NCBI GenBank assembly: GCA_964600785.1
Contig: CAZRKH010000106.1
Span: forward strand, 1-11,983
DNA from: M30B53 sp964600785
GTDB lineage: Bacteria > Planctomycetota > Planctomycetia > Pirellulales > UBA1268
Direction of reading: 5' to 3'
Length of the DNA stretch: 11,983 nt
Shown here: piece by piece, positions 1-6,248 of the stretch
How positions within the stretch are numbered: position 1 is the stretch's first letter
Layout: each line of letters opens with the position of its first letter
The notes under the pieces: generated by a model
The model's database searches: none
What the model saw: the letters and a program-made list of their open reading frames with translations, nothing else
Told to the model about the DNA's origin: nothing
Translations under genes and position numbers: made by a program

Positions 1-572
1 AAGGCACGGTAGTAGTTGTCTTGCTTGTCCTTGTCGCGGACCTTGCCGAACAGGCGGAAGGCCGTCTGGTCGTAGACGCCGGGATAGAACATCACGACGG
101 GCGTGTGGCCGGTGTGTCTGTGGAGGCTGTTGAGCACGCCGCTCGCCCGGAGCAAGGGCCAGGCCGAGCCGACGCCGTGGATGAGCACGAGGTCGGTCTG
201 GCCGGCGGGAATCTGCCCGGCGAGCAGCGGGGCGATCTTGTCGGGGTGGAGGAGCGTGGTGAGATGGCGGTGGAGGGGGTCGCGGCCCTGCTTGCGTTCC
301 ATCTCGAACGACCGCTCGAGCAGGTTGCGGCCGCGGAGATGCTCGACGACAAAATCAAACAGATTGATGCCGGCCACGCGGGTGCCGGGGCGGGCCTTGG
401 GAATGCGGTCGAGCAGGAAGTCGATCTGCTGGCGGACGAGCAGCTCCTGGTCGGCCGGATACTCGAAGACGTGGTAGGGAATCTCGTTGCCCACGCCCGA
501 GGCGGAGAGGAAATCCTCGGCGGTCAGAGTGGGAAGCAGGCGGTTCATCCGCTCGATGAGGGCATCGCTCAC
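1..572 (-). CDS. brxB: BrxB, BREX phage-defence protein (DUF1788), C-terminus beyond window
   Basis: About 190 codons are present, reading leftward off the window. The start is GTG at 572, inside the end of brxA (GTGA overlap), which implies translational coupling. Seen directly: an N-terminal RMNRLLPTL segment, an EIPYHVFEYP motif near residues 31-40, an LVLIHGVGSAWPLLR motif, then PVVMFYPGVYDQTAFRLFG and a final NYYRA at the window edge. This order is that of the DUF1788/BrxB family: Ile-Phe-Asp/Glu-Tyr-Pro near the N-terminus, Gly-Val-Gly...Pro...Arg mid-protein, and FYPG followed by YYRAF at the end. The family is usually near 200 residues, so only about the last ten residues are missing. 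BrxB is a small conserved BREX component needed for defence in studied systems; its biochemical role is not settled. Its place right after brxA fits type 1 or type 5 BREX gene order, so brxC and a PglX methyltransferase should follow beyond the left edge. Confidence 0.88.
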   Translation of the reverse strand, partial: MSDALIERMNRLLPTLTAEDFLSASGVGNEIPYHVFEYPADQELLVRQQIDFLLDRIPKARPGTRVAGINLFDFVVEHLRGRNLLERSFEMERKQGRDPLHRHLTTLLHPDKIAPLLAGQIPAGQTDLVLIHGVGSAWPLLRASGVLNSLHRHTGHTPVVMFYPGVYDQTAFRLFGKVRDKDKQDNYYRA

Positions 573-1165
573 GAGGCCACCTCCATGCAGCGGAGGGCGT
601 AGCGGCCCGGGGCTCCGTGGTCGGCCAGGGGACGGGCGACGGCAGCCAGGATGTGAACAGCCTGGAGGCTGCGGCTGGCGGTGGAATCGAGGTAGCCTGC
701 CTCGGCAAGGGCCTGAAACACGCTCGATCGCAGGCGGCCGCTGGTGGCGGCCGTCCACCGGGGCATGTCGGGGTCGCGGCCGTGGCAGGCCTCGAGGTAG
801 TCGTCCCAGGCGGTGCGGGGCAACGCGGTCTTGAAGGTGCGGTAGAGGGGGCGGAGGGCGAGATCGAGAAAGTCGCCCAAGAGCGGGCTATCGATCACGG
901 CACCGGCCAGGCAGGCCTGGGTGGCTTCGCGGTGGGAGCCGTCGCGGACGAGTTTGAGAAGCGCGGGCGGCAGGCTGGCGAGCCGGCGGCGGATGAGCTT
1001 GGCCAGGCTGCGGCGGGTCGCGGGGCTCTTGGCCTGGAAACAATTGTCTTTGTCGATGGCCGCCCGCCAGGCTTTCTCGCCGCCGCCGCGGAAGAGCACG
1101 CGGGCCGCCGCCCGGCTCTGGGGCAGTTTGAGGGCGCCGGCGGTGATGCTCGAGGTGTATCGCAT
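569..1165 (-). CDS. brxA: BrxA, BREX phage-defence protein (DUF1819)
   Basis: A 198-residue protein of the DUF1819/BrxA family, a small all-helical DNA-binding component of BREX systems that restrict phage without degrading host DNA. Seen: an N-terminal YTSSITAGALKLPQSRAAAR segment matching the family's Tyr-x-x-Ser-x-x-x-Gly-x-Leu opening, a KDNCFQAKSPATRRSL stretch (family Asn-x-Leu-x-x-x-Thr), then KLIRRRLASLP, and a late TSGRLRSSVFQALAEAGYLD segment typical of the family's terminal winged helix. Length is as expected. I chose the ATG at 1165 because homologues begin only a few residues before the Tyr-x-x-Ser motif; the frame stays open to 1411 and an ATG at 1219 is the alternative. No clear Shine-Dalgarno precedes either. 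It is the first gene of the locus and overlaps brxB by four bases. The upstream neighbour is a truncated gene on the other strand, so expression must start in 1166-1300. Confidence 0.87.
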   Translation of the reverse strand: MRYTSSITAGALKLPQSRAAARVLFRGGGEKAWRAAIDKDNCFQAKSPATRRSLAKLIRRRLASLPPALLKLVRDGSHREATQACLAGAVIDSPLLGDFLDLALRPLYRTFKTALPRTAWDDYLEACHGRDPDMPRWTAATSGRLRSSVFQALAEAGYLDSTASRSLQAVHILAAVARPLADHGAPGRYALRCMEVAS

Positions 1166-1280
1166 GCGTGCGGGAACTGGCCCCTGGCGGCGGGGAAAAT
1201 GCCGGCGAAAAGCCCTCATACGATACGGCGAGCGGCCCCGCCGAAAAAGGGGGTCGGCTGGGTTTGGCGGCCGCAGAAAC

Positions 1281-1502
1281 GGGGCACGTGTGCCGCTGGT
1301 GCACACCGACGGCCACACGGACGGTGACGCGACCTTGCAGGCCTGCTGGGACGCCGATCGGCTGGATCTGGGTCGCGTGAGGATAACCCCACAGCCCCAT
1401 AGACTCTGCACCGACGCCGCTCGGGAGCTGATTGCGTGGGCGGATTGGCGGGCGACTCAGGGGCATGAGCCGGAGGCTGTCCTGACAACATGGGGGTTGT
1501 GA
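1281..1502 (+). pseudogene. C-terminal remnant of an HD-domain hydrolase-like gene
   Basis: The plus frame ending at the TGA at 1500-1502 holds about 70 codons with clear protein character: HTDGHTDGDATLQ, then ACWDADRLDLGRVRITPQP, then LCTDAARELIAWA. From memory, the pattern His-x-x-Gly...Asp-x-Thr...Cys-Trp-Asp-Ala-Asp-Arg-Leu-Asp-Leu-x-Arg-Val is the C-terminal half of small HD-superfamily phosphohydrolase-like proteins, normally well over 120 residues long. Upstream in this frame (before about 1280) the translation turns Arg/Lys/Gly-rich and no longer resembles the family, and that DNA also covers the brxA start. The metal-binding HD part is therefore absent and no plausible start precedes the remnant. 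I infer truncation at roughly 1280-1300, possibly when the BREX island arrived. The exact left limit is uncertain. Substrate unknown. Confidence 0.6.
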
Positions 1503-1979
1503 ATCGCGATGCTCCGCGGAAGGACCGCCGGATCACGGTCAACCCTGATGTTCCTTCTTGATCTACCGGGCCTGAGTCTGAAGCGGTTGCCCAATCTGCG
1601 ACGGTGGGCGTGCCGGAGGTCACGGCCGGCCTCCTCTCGAAAAGCGAAGTGCAAAAAGCGAGCAACTGAAGCGGAACGCGACAAAAAATGCGACTTTGAG
1701 CCCGGACCGGCCTCAACCGGGCTGCCTGCCTTCGGCTGCCGATGGACATTCGCCACCAGACAGAAGTGAGGTGTTTTTTTTTCAGTCGCCAGCTGCGGCT
1801 TGATGACAAAGTGGTCTGAAGCAAACGATTTTGGTCTTGGCGATTTCGCTTTAACGGCAGACTGACAGAGGATTTCATTGCATGGGACAATGCCTTGGCG
1901 TTGCAGCAATCAAAAGGACGACGTTCGGCCAAAAATCAATGCGTAGTAGAGGAACTGCACCGCACGGCGCGCAGCGATC
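1503..1979. other. Gene-poor interval between the HD remnant and the CIA30 gene
   Basis: No convincing gene. Open frames on both strands are Arg/Ser/Pro-rich with no recognisable motif. The interval is visibly more A/T-rich than its surroundings, especially 1640-1930, with a run of nine T at 1774-1782. A 7-base inverted repeat (AGCCCGG at 1699-1705, CCGGGCT at 1717-1723, 11-base loop) is followed by a small TTC-loop hairpin near 1728-1736. AAAAGCGA occurs twice 14 bases apart (1640-1647, 1654-1661). It could be decayed mobile DNA or the downstream flank of the leftward CIA30 gene. Confidence 0.5.
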
Positions 1980-2561
1980 CTACCGCGACGGCTCGTCGGT
2001 CGGCCCGGTGACCTTGACCCATGCCACTTGCAGTTCGAACGGTCCGGGCTGCTTGTCGCTGAGCATGAAGCCCAGGGCGTTGACCTCGCCCGGCTCGACC
2101 GGGCCCATGCCCTGCACCCGCCGCCCGAAGGCCGTGGGAATGAAGTCGGCCAGCGGCACACGCACCTCCGTCCACTGCCCCCTGACCGTCGGCAACGCCG
2201 CCCGATACGAAAACGCCCGCCGCCGGCTCTTGGTGTAGAGATTGAGAAAATACTGCCGGCCGTCACCTCTGACCCGAACGACGAACGTGTCGCCAGTTCG
2301 CAGACCGAGGTTCGCCGGCCTGGTCCGGATCGACGCGAAGCCGCCGTTATTTTCCAACGACAGCCTGCCGAAAAACTCGAGCCTTCCCTCATCGGTGATC
2401 CTGAAGCGGCCGTCCGAGACTCCGCCCATCACCCGATCATTGACCGCCTGCCACCGCTTGTCAGCCTCGGGGCCGGTGAACTCCACCAGCGGCCGCAGGG
2501 CTTCCTCGCTCACCACCTGGCCGGCAAAGACCAGCAGCATCAGAAATTGTGTCGCCTGCAT
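1980..2561 (-). CDS. Exported CIA30-domain protein
   Basis: A 193-residue protein with an N-terminal hydrophobic stretch (about residues 5-16) ending near VVSEEA, read as a signal peptide, followed by one CIA30 (NDUFAF1-like) domain. Seen: WQAVNDRVMGGVSDGRF near residues 37-53, FFGRLSLENNGGFASIR near 63-79, and LGFMLSDKQPGPFEL near 163-177, all hallmarks of the family in bacteria. The ATG at 2561 is preceded at close range by GGGAGAG. The mitochondrial homologue assists complex I assembly. Bacterial members are carbohydrate-binding-like beta-sandwich proteins of mostly unknown role, so a complex I function should not be assumed. It lies 25 bases behind the diheme cytochrome gene on the same strand, so the two are probably cotranscribed and both exported. 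A periplasmic redox-associated role is an inference from that pairing. Confidence 0.85.
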   Translation of the reverse strand: MQATQFLMLLVFAGQVVSEEALRPLVEFTGPEADKRWQAVNDRVMGGVSDGRFRITDEGRLEFFGRLSLENNGGFASIRTRPANLGLRTGDTFVVRVRGDGRQYFLNLYTKSRRRAFSYRAALPTVRGQWTEVRVPLADFIPTAFGRRVQGMGPVEPGEVNALGFMLSDKQPGPFELQVAWVKVTGPTDEPSR

Positions 2562-2586
2562 GATCTCTCCCGAATCCCGAAGCCGC

Positions 2587-3384
2587 TCACCGCAGGCCGT
2601 TGTAGACGCCCATCCCCTCCGGCGGCGGCAGGTGGTCCTCGAGTTTGAAGTCAGGTCGGGGATGGCTGTTGACGTAGGCCGCCACATCGAGCGCCTCGCG
2701 GTCGGAGAGGTCGGCATCCTCCAGCGGCATTGCCAGCTTGAGCCAGGCGGCGAGGTTCGCCACCTTCGAGAGGCCCGCCCCGGTGTTGAACGACCGCGGG
2801 CCCCACACCGGCGGCCCCTCATCGGTGCCGTCGCCGTTGACCGCATGGCAGTCGGCACACCTGGCCTCGTAGACCTCCCTGCCCCGCTCCACGCTCGCCG
2901 TCGCCGGCTGAATCTGCAAGCCCGGCACCCGCCGCGGACCGTGGGGGCTCTCGGGATTCATCGCCATCGGCCGGCCCTGCGAAAGCGATGTGATGTAGGC
3001 GAGAATCGCCACCGCCGCCTCGCCCCCCTGCGGCGGCCGAACGCCGTTGCAGCTTCGCATGAAGCAGTTGAGCACGCGATCCTCCAGCGTGATCACCCGG
3101 CCCTCCCGCGGCGCCCAGGCCGGATAGGCGGTGGCCACCTCCAGAAAGCTCGCCGCGGTCGGATGGGTGCCGTTGTCGAGGTGGCAGGAGGTGCAATTGA
3201 GAGCCGCCCCGACGTAATCGCGGGTGAGTGGGTGGGTGGAAGTCTGCTCGACGAGCAGCCGGCCAAGCTCGACCGTTTCGGCCAGCGGTTCGGCCGCCGC
3301 GGGCCGGCCCGCCACGAGCAGGGCAATCAGGCCCGCGGTGAAAAGCGGCCAGGAAACACGCACAAAAAAACTGATCGACATCAT
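2587..3384 (-). CDS. Exported diheme c-type cytochrome, TsdA-like (thiosulfate dehydrogenase family)
   Basis: A 265-residue protein with a signal peptide (hydrophobic residues 12-25, Ala-rich cleavage region at 28-31). Two haem-attachment motifs are visible: CTSCH at 64-68 and CADCH at 176-180. Between them lies NCFMRSCNG (106-114), which matches the Cys-Phe-x-Arg-Ser-x-Asn-Gly signature of TsdA-type cytochromes; C107 is a candidate axial ligand to the first haem. M219 (LKLAMPL) is a candidate axial ligand to the second haem. TsdA joins thiosulfate to tetrathionate, or runs the reverse, in the periplasm. Family membership is well supported, but the substrate here is inferred and the central Ser-Met of classical TsdA is Ser-Cys. 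Start: tandem ATGs at 3384 and 3381 preceded by AGGGG; the frame extends to 3435 without a better start. The CIA30 gene follows 25 bases downstream. Confidence 0.8.
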   Translation of the reverse strand: MMSISFFVRVSWPLFTAGLIALLVAGRPAAAEPLAETVELGRLLVEQTSTHPLTRDYVGAALNCTSCHLDNGTHPTAASFLEVATAYPAWAPREGRVITLEDRVLNCFMRSCNGVRPPQGGEAAVAILAYITSLSQGRPMAMNPESPHGPRRVPGLQIQPATASVERGREVYEARCADCHAVNGDGTDEGPPVWGPRSFNTGAGLSKVANLAAWLKLAMPLEDADLSDREALDVAAYVNSHPRPDFKLEDHLPPPEGMGVYNGLR

Positions 3385-3438
3385 GGCAACCCCTGGCGTT
3401 GGGCTCTTGGCTTTGGTGCGGCTCACGCAGCTCATTTG

Positions 3439-3465
3439 AGCGTAGCAAACTCCACCCGATCACAA
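3439..3465 (-). promoter_or_regulatory. Candidate promoter of the cytochrome-CIA30 unit
   Basis: Reading the minus strand, TTGTGA (3465 to 3460) and TACGCT (3444 to 3439) are separated by 15 bases. They match the sigma-70 consensus at 4 and 3-4 positions. A start near 3432 would give a leader of about 48 bases. The spacer is short, so this is tentative. Confidence 0.3.
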
Positions 3466-3665
3466 GAACGCCGGCAGCCTCCTGGCCGACGGCAAGAAAA
3501 ACGCCACGTCGCAGGGGGAAGCCGGACATCCTCACGACAGCGTGTTTCAGACCCGGGCGACGGGAACACGCCGCTCATGAGCCGCCCATTGCCGCGGTGA
3601 TGGTTGAGGAAGTGCCATCGGCCGGGTTATCCTTCGATGCCATTCACTCGCCACAGGAGTCTGCC

Positions 3666-4115
3666 ATGCCGACCGTCAAAGAAATCCGCACCTCGATCGA
3701 TGAACTGCTTGACCGCTGGGAAGCGGCGGCGACCGCCCTGGAGCACTCGGCCAACGCCACGGCCGCCACCGTCGCCGAGGAGGTCGATGCCCAGAAGCGG
3801 AAGGCGGCTGCGGCTGTCGAGGCGGTCAAGGAGTCGGTGGCGACGCTGGCCGACGTGCCGGAGCAGGCCAAACAGGAGGCGACCGCCGCCGCGGACCGTG
3901 TCCGCGCGGAGCTCGACCAGGCCCGCCAACAGACCCTCGAGGCGGCCCGCGGCCAGCGGGACAAGATCGAGGCGGCCTTCCGCGAGGCCCTCGACGAGCA
4001 TCGCAAGGCGGCCGTCGCCAAGGGCAAGGAACTCGCCGAGTCACTCGGGCCGATGTTCAACCGGGCCAAGTCGGCCTTCGTGAAGGCCTACGAGGAGTTC
4101 ACGAAAGACGCCTGA
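3666..4115 (+). CDS. Ala/Glu/Lys-rich helical (coiled-coil or phasin-like) hypothetical protein
   Basis: A 149-residue protein beginning MPTVKEIRTSIDELLDRWEA and almost devoid of helix breakers. It is dense in Ala, Glu, Lys, Gln and Arg throughout, with only a few Gly and Pro, no signal peptide, no membrane segment and no Cys. The pattern predicts one or more long amphipathic helices, as in phasin-like, apolipoprotein-like or late-embryogenesis-abundant-like proteins. I do not recognise a named family. The start is well supported: AGGAG at 3655-3659, six bases before the ATG, one of the best ribosome binding sites in the window. It is transcribed away from the cytochrome gene and shares a 281-base upstream region with it; nothing in the context fixes a role. 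A structural, envelope-associated or stress-protective function is only a guess. Confidence 0.75.
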   Translation: MPTVKEIRTSIDELLDRWEAAATALEHSANATAATVAEEVDAQKRKAAAAVEAVKESVATLADVPEQAKQEATAAADRVRAELDQARQQTLEAARGQRDKIEAAFREALDEHRKAAVAKGKELAESLGPMFNRAKSAFVKAYEEFTKDA

Positions 4116-4340
4116 GGCCAAAGGGCCGGTGCCGGTGCCGGTGAGCGTGCGGGCAACGCCCAGACCGCGGGCTGCCGTGACCGTCAAGCCATCAAGAAGC
4201 AGCCTGAACGCATTCCTGCGAACGAAGGACCTCCCGCCACGGCGCTGAACTGCAGGTCCGGCCACTACGCTGACTTCCTCGTGTGGTTGCCGCCCGGTAT
4301 GATGATCGTCGGCTTCTTCCAACTGCGGAGGACATCATCA

Positions 4341-4562
4341 ATGAGCCTGACATTATCCCAATTTGGCATCGACCGCCTCAACGCGCAGCAGCGGGTGGAG
4401 TTGATTGGTCTGATCTGGGACAGCCTTCCCGACGATGCGCCATACACACCTCCCGACTGGCATATTCAAGAATTAGAGCGGCGAATTGCAGCCGCTGATG
4501 CCAATCCTGGGGCCGCTGAACCTTGGGAGACGGTGCTGGCGCGATTGTCGAGGAGTTCATGA
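4341..4562 (+). CDS. Antitoxin of a type II toxin-antitoxin pair (addiction module protein family)
   Basis: A 73-residue protein of the addiction-module antitoxin family (Unstab_antitox type). Seen: an IDRLNAQQRVELIGLIWDSLPDD segment at residues 10-32, which is the family's conserved opening (Leu-x-x-x-x-Arg-x-x-Leu-Ile-x-x-Ile-Trp-Asp-Ser-Leu), then a spaced Leu-x-x-Arg-Ile-x-x-x-Asp-x-Asn-Pro and a Pro-Trp-Glu-x-Val C-terminal motif. The protein neutralises the toxin encoded immediately downstream. GGAGG at 4327-4331, nine bases before the ATG, supports this start over an in-frame ATG at 4281. The stop TGA overlaps the toxin ATG (ATGA), giving the usual coupled antitoxin-first order. Antitoxin and toxin pairs of this type often autorepress, but no operator is identified here. 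Confidence 0.87.
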   Translation: MSLTLSQFGIDRLNAQQRVELIGLIWDSLPDDAPYTPPDWHIQELERRIAAADANPGAAEPWETVLARLSRSS

Positions 4563-4855
4563 GTTTGCCCGTCGTCCTGCGTCCGGAGGCTACGAAGGAC
4601 GCGGCCGAGGCGATTGGGTACTTCGACGCACTGCGACCTGGCTTGGGGCAGGCCTTCTTGATTCAAGTTCAAGATGTTCTGCTTCGGATTTCAGGTATGC
4701 CCGAGATACATGGCATCGTCTGGCAGAACGTGCGGGCGGCGCGACTGCGGCGCTTCACCTATGTCGTCTATTACCGTGTGCACGCAGATCGTCTGGAGGT
4801 GTTGGCCGTGGTCCAGGGAAACCGTGACGCTGCTGTGTGGCAGAGCCGCGAGTGA
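4559..4855 (+). CDS. ParE/RelE-superfamily toxin
   Basis: A 98-residue protein with the ParE/RelE fold pattern: VVLRPEATKDAAEAIGYFDAL at the N-terminus (helical hairpin), a central helix ending in LRISGMPEIHGIVWQNVRAARLRRFTYVVYYRVHADRLEV, and a final beta strand VLAVVQGNRDAAVW. The Arg-x-x-x-Leu-Arg-Arg-Phe-x-Tyr-Val-Val-Tyr-Tyr core is typical of planctomycete and cyanobacterial members paired with this antitoxin family. Such toxins either poison gyrase (ParE) or cleave mRNA at the ribosome (RelE); the sequence alone does not decide which. Start: ATG at 4559 overlapping the antitoxin stop, with AGGAG at 4551-4555 close ahead. It ends 13 bases before the attC-like element, which supports reading antitoxin, toxin and element as one cassette. 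Confidence 0.87.
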   Translation: MSLPVVLRPEATKDAAEAIGYFDALRPGLGQAFLIQVQDVLLRISGMPEIHGIVWQNVRAARLRRFTYVVYYRVHADRLEVLAVVQGNRDAAVWQSRE

Positions 4856-4867
4856 AAGCCCGAGCAG

Positions 4868-4956
4868 GCCGAACCAAGCGATGCAGCGGACTGGCGATGA
4901 AATCCGGCGGTGTGGATAATCCCTTGGTCGCGAGCCGCTGATCGCAATCGTTCCGT
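4868..4956 (+). repeat. Candidate integron attC-like recombination site
   Basis: An 89-base imperfect inverted repeat with the layout of an attC site. The outer arms are GCCGAAC (4868-4874) and GTTCCGT (4950-4956), pairing as GAAC/GTTC. After a short unpaired spacer come GCGAT (4878-4882) with ATCGC (4941-4945), then a single unpaired G at 4883 on the left arm only, then CAGCGG (4884-4889) with CCGCTG (4935-4940). After an unpaired patch come GCGA (4894-4897) with TCGC (4928-4931). Nested boxes, an unpaired spacer and a one-sided extrahelical base are what integron integrases recognise in folded single strands. Orientation (AAC left, GTT right) and position behind the toxin gene fit a cassette. 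The right box deviates from the GTTRRRY consensus and no integrase gene is in the window. Confidence 0.55.
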
Positions 4957-5008
4957 TACCGAGCCATTTCGGCCCGCACGCCACCCGAAAAGCCGGCGGC
5001 GGTCACGG

Positions 5009-6172
5009 TCAATCTCCCTGAGCGGGCGTGGTCCGCAATGACGCGACCGGCACGACCGACAACCCGCAGTCTTCCTTGCCGATGGAGTAGACAATGAAGA
5101 GCTTGCCATCGTGCTCGTGGGCATAGGGGTACGACCATTGCTTGCTCTTGGCCTTGCCCGGGAAACGCGGCGGCTCCGACTTGCCATGCCGGATCCGCCA
5201 CATCGATGAGAGCGTCTTCGCGCTGGGCCTGCCCACCGACACGACGAGCGTGTCGCGGTTCTTCAGGTTCGACACGACGTAGAGCTGGCCGGTGCTCAGC
5301 TTGCCGAGGTAGGCCTTCGATCGCGGCATGGGGTAGTTGCTCCGCACGGCCCTCGTCCATGTCCTGCCGAAGTCATCGCTGATCGAGACCCACGCGACAT
5401 CGCCCCCGCCGCGGATCACCGCGATGACATGCTCCCCCTCGGCCCAGACCGTCGTCTCGGCGTAGTTGGGCTCGAGGGCCGGGTCGTAGGGGAGCGGGAC
5501 GGTCTGCCACTTCTCTGCAAGGTCGTCGCCCTGACTGATCGCGATCACCGGCAGACCCTGCTTGTCCTGGCCGCCGGTGACCCAATTGCCGTTGCCCATG
5601 CGGACCGGCTCGTCGTAGGGCCAGCAATTGTCCATCACGATGCCTCGCGATTCCCACCGGTCCGTTTTCTCGTTGAGCACGAAGGCCTCGGCCGTGAGGC
5701 CCGGGAACTTGTGCTTCGAGCCGTCAAACCGCGCGCAGAATGTCCACAGCTCGCCCTCGTGGGCGAGGTAGACGCCGTGGCTGTGGCATTCGTTGCCCTT
5801 GAAACCCGGCGCTACAAGCTCGAGGGCCGACCATGTCTTGCCCGCGTCCAGCGACCGCCGGCCCCGCAGCGTTTCGTGCGGCCCGTTTTCGTCGGTCGGG
5901 CTGTTGGCCCAGTTGGCATACATCACCCCGTCGTGATCGATGATCGCGGCACCGTGGAGGAACTTGTCGTCGCTCTCCCCGGGCCGGTGGATGGTGCGAT
6001 GCTCGAGGCCGGCCGCGAAGGGGATCGCCGTGACATCGGCGGGGATCGGCGGCCCCGACCACAGCTGAGGCGTCCATCCGGCTGAATCCTGTTGGGCACT
6101 TTCGCTCGCCTGCGGCAGGAGCAGCCCTCCGAAGAGGATCGACACAACGATCTGTCGCAGGAAGGTTGGCAT
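5009..6172 (-). CDS. Exported sialidase-like protein with BNR/Asp-box repeats
   Basis: A 387-residue protein with a signal peptide (hydrophobic residues about 8-20, then SESAQQ) followed by a beta-propeller-type domain. Two Asp-box motifs are visible, SLDAGKTW near residue 107 and SDDFGRTW near residue 276. Other conserved-looking blocks are HGAAIIDHDGVMYANWANSP, NECHSHGVYLAHEGELW and YPYAHEHDGKLFIVYS, as in exo-alpha-sialidase-like proteins that planctomycetes encode in large numbers. These may cleave or bind sialic acid or other sulfated or acidic glycans. I cannot confirm the full catalytic set of Arg triad, Tyr/Glu and Asp, so substrate and activity are unproven. Start at 6172 is preceded by GAGGA; the frame extends to 6202 without a better start. 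It stands alone and is divergent from the release-factor-like gene. Confidence 0.78.
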   Translation of the reverse strand: MPTFLRQIVVSILFGGLLLPQASESAQQDSAGWTPQLWSGPPIPADVTAIPFAAGLEHRTIHRPGESDDKFLHGAAIIDHDGVMYANWANSPTDENGPHETLRGRRSLDAGKTWSALELVAPGFKGNECHSHGVYLAHEGELWTFCARFDGSKHKFPGLTAEAFVLNEKTDRWESRGIVMDNCWPYDEPVRMGNGNWVTGGQDKQGLPVIAISQGDDLAEKWQTVPLPYDPALEPNYAETTVWAEGEHVIAVIRGGGDVAWVSISDDFGRTWTRAVRSNYPMPRSKAYLGKLSTGQLYVVSNLKNRDTLVVSVGRPSAKTLSSMWRIRHGKSEPPRFPGKAKSKQWSYPYAHEHDGKLFIVYSIGKEDCGLSVVPVASLRTTPAQGD

Positions 6173-6248
6173 GGGGCAGTCCTCTGCGGGGCGACGAGGC
6201 ACCGATCAATCGACGTCGACCAGCTCGACGACCAGCACGCCGCCTCGC

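Noticed and set aside
21..602. A 193-codon plus-strand open frame at the left edge
   Set aside because: It is antisense to brxB and the end of brxA, whose family motifs are clear.
1457..1909. A 150-codon minus-strand open frame upstream of brxA, considered as a BREX regulator
   Set aside because: It shows no WYL or helix-turn-helix pattern, runs through the HD remnant on the other strand, and has random-looking composition.
2242..3600. A 452-codon plus-strand open frame over the cytochrome and CIA30 genes
   Set aside because: It lies opposite two genes with clear haem-binding and CIA30 motifs; its own translation is Arg/Pro/His-rich without family features.
4125..4142. Three tandem GCCGGT units after the helical-protein gene
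   Set aside because: A short simple-sequence run, common in GC-rich DNA, with no sign of function.
4227..4259. Second attC-like site upstream of the antitoxin, based on GGACCT/AGGTCC
   Set aside because: Only a 6-base stem with a 21-base loop; no paired outer AAC/GTT boxes and no extension of the fold.
4041..4322. A 93-codon minus-strand open frame between the helical-protein and antitoxin genes
   Set aside because: Overlaps the end of a supported gene, has no family motif and no ribosome binding site.
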